Below are positions 12,803 to 13,220 of a stretch of DNA of 13,220 bases, piece after piece. The stretch is from Oribacterium sp. UBA3737. GTDB taxonomy: Bacteria; Bacillota_A; Clostridia; Lachnospirales; Lachnospiraceae. Made by a program: the position numbers and the translations under genes. Below the pieces are notes generated by a model. That model did not search any database. It was not told the DNA's origin and was given only the letters and a program-made list of their open reading frames with translations. Every line of letters begins with the position of its first letter. Within the stretch, counting starts at the first letter, position 1. The stretch covers positions 1 through 13,220 of the forward strand of contig DFGZ01000147.1 of NCBI GenBank assembly GCA_002371295.1. Reading direction: 5' to 3'.

Positions 12803-13220
12803 AGACAATAGCAGTGGTCGGAAAAAATTTCGGAGATGAGGGAAAGGGAATGGCAGTTGACTACCTTTCCCTTATTTCTAAAAGGACGCTGGTTGTCCGG
12901 CATAATGGCGGAGCCCAGTCAGGACACACGGTGGAACTGAAAAAAAGAGTTGATTCAGAGGATTATGCATGTACCGGAGGGGGGCGTTTTGTATTTCATG
13001 AGCTGTCCTCCGGTTCTTTACGTCATGCAGGGACACTCTGGATGGAAAGCTTCTATCCTGACCTTTATAAGCTTGGTGAAGAGATATCGGATTTTGAGAA
13101 GTCTTTTGGCTTTGTACCAATCATCTATGCCATGGAAAATACCTGCATCACTGTTCCGGATGACATACTTATAAATATGGCCCTTGAAAGCTCCAGAGGA
13201 GAAGAAAGGCATGGCAGCTG
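12799..13220 (+). CDS. Divergent adenylosuccinate synthetase (PurA)-like enzyme, 3' end outside window
   Basis: The frame is open from the ATG at 12799 to the window end (140 complete codons). The start shares ATGA with the vWA stop. The beginning IAVVGKNFGDEGKGMAVDYL matches the PurA N-terminus, with Asp13 and Lys16 at the same numbers as the E. coli catalytic residues. VVRHNGGAQSGHTV corresponds to VVRYQGGHNAGHT, and His43 to the second catalytic residue His41. Changes from normal PurA: Met18 for the second Lys of GKGK, Gln40 for the conserved Asn38, and HGSC near 13211-13219 where PurA has GTTGRG. PurA joins IMP and aspartate using GTP; the altered IMP-pocket residues suggest another nucleotide-like acceptor (inference). 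Phage PurZ is unlikely because Asp13 is kept. Housekeeping PurA is usually not in such an operon. Confidence 0.78.
   Translation, partial: MKTIAVVGKNFGDEGKGMAVDYLSLISKRTLVVRHNGGAQSGHTVELKKRVDSEDYACTGGGRFVFHELSSGSLRHAGTLWMESFYPDLYKLGEEISDFEKSFGFVPIIYAMENTCITVPDDILINMALESSRGEERHGS

Noticed and set aside
12799..13220. Phage-type PurZ (2-aminoadenine pathway).
   Set aside because: PurZ replaces the catalytic Asp13 with Ser; here GDEGKG with Asp13 is retained, and no phage genes are in view.
1..13220. CRISPR array, tRNA or rRNA genes, complete insertion sequence or prophage.
   Set aside because: I saw no regularly spaced repeats, tRNA-like cloverleaf, transposase or phage structural gene on either strand.

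Overview
The window reads as a chromosomal segment of a low-to-mid GC Gram-positive anaerobe in Clostridia. Lachnospiraceae (Butyrivibrio or Pseudobutyrivibrio type) is my guess. This rests on AGGAGG-type ribosome binding sites, TATAAT promoters, two iron-dependent alcohol dehydrogenases, a clostridial-type Rex box and the general protein style. It is inference: no rRNA or other taxonomic marker is present.

Layout. 1-1998: the 3' part of a class-III PLP aminotransferase and a tightly coupled iron alcohol dehydrogenase (ADH). 2017-2418 (-): a small DUF3592-type membrane protein. 2460-3967: a gene graveyard. It holds a frameshifted helicase scrap (-), an AbiE-type toxin-antitoxin pair whose antitoxin lacks a usable N-terminus and whose toxin is cut just after the GGTSL motif, and the C-terminal piece of a Gfo/Idh/MocA oxidoreductase joined directly to the toxin stump. 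3945-4418 (-): a DUF2798-type membrane protein with a clear promoter. 4876-6357: an alpha/beta hydrolase followed closely by sfsA. 6358-6714: no gene, but strong inverted repeats and a leader that can fold in mutually exclusive ways over the next gene's ribosome binding site.

6715-8642 is a regulator-plus-enzyme module: a TetR/DhaS-like repressor and a fucO-like lactaldehyde reductase. Two near-identical AAACAGTTT dyads, one at the repressor's own promoter and one between repressor and fucO, are candidate operators. A near-consensus Rex operator lies 34 bp before the fucO start, so the enzyme is probably governed both by the TetR ligand and by the NADH/NAD+ ratio. A strong terminator (8733-8780) separates it from an HD-domain nucleotidase-like gene (8832-9419). 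A dynamin-like/DUF697 GTPase follows on the - strand (9518-10672).

The most unusual part is the right end. Divergent from the GTPase is an operon of (i) a zinc-ribbon protein with a degenerate kinase-like C-terminal half (GTG start, hairpin-rich leader), (ii) a von Willebrand A (vWA) protein with a DxTxS metal site, and (iii) a divergent adenylosuccinate-synthetase (PurA)-like enzyme. The third starts by ATGA overlap with the vWA gene and runs off the window. A pseudokinase-like zinc protein, a vWA scaffold and a nucleotide-ligating enzyme in one translationally coupled unit suggest an uncharacterised nucleotide-based signalling, stress or defence module. The gene calls come from the sequence; the system-level role is inference.
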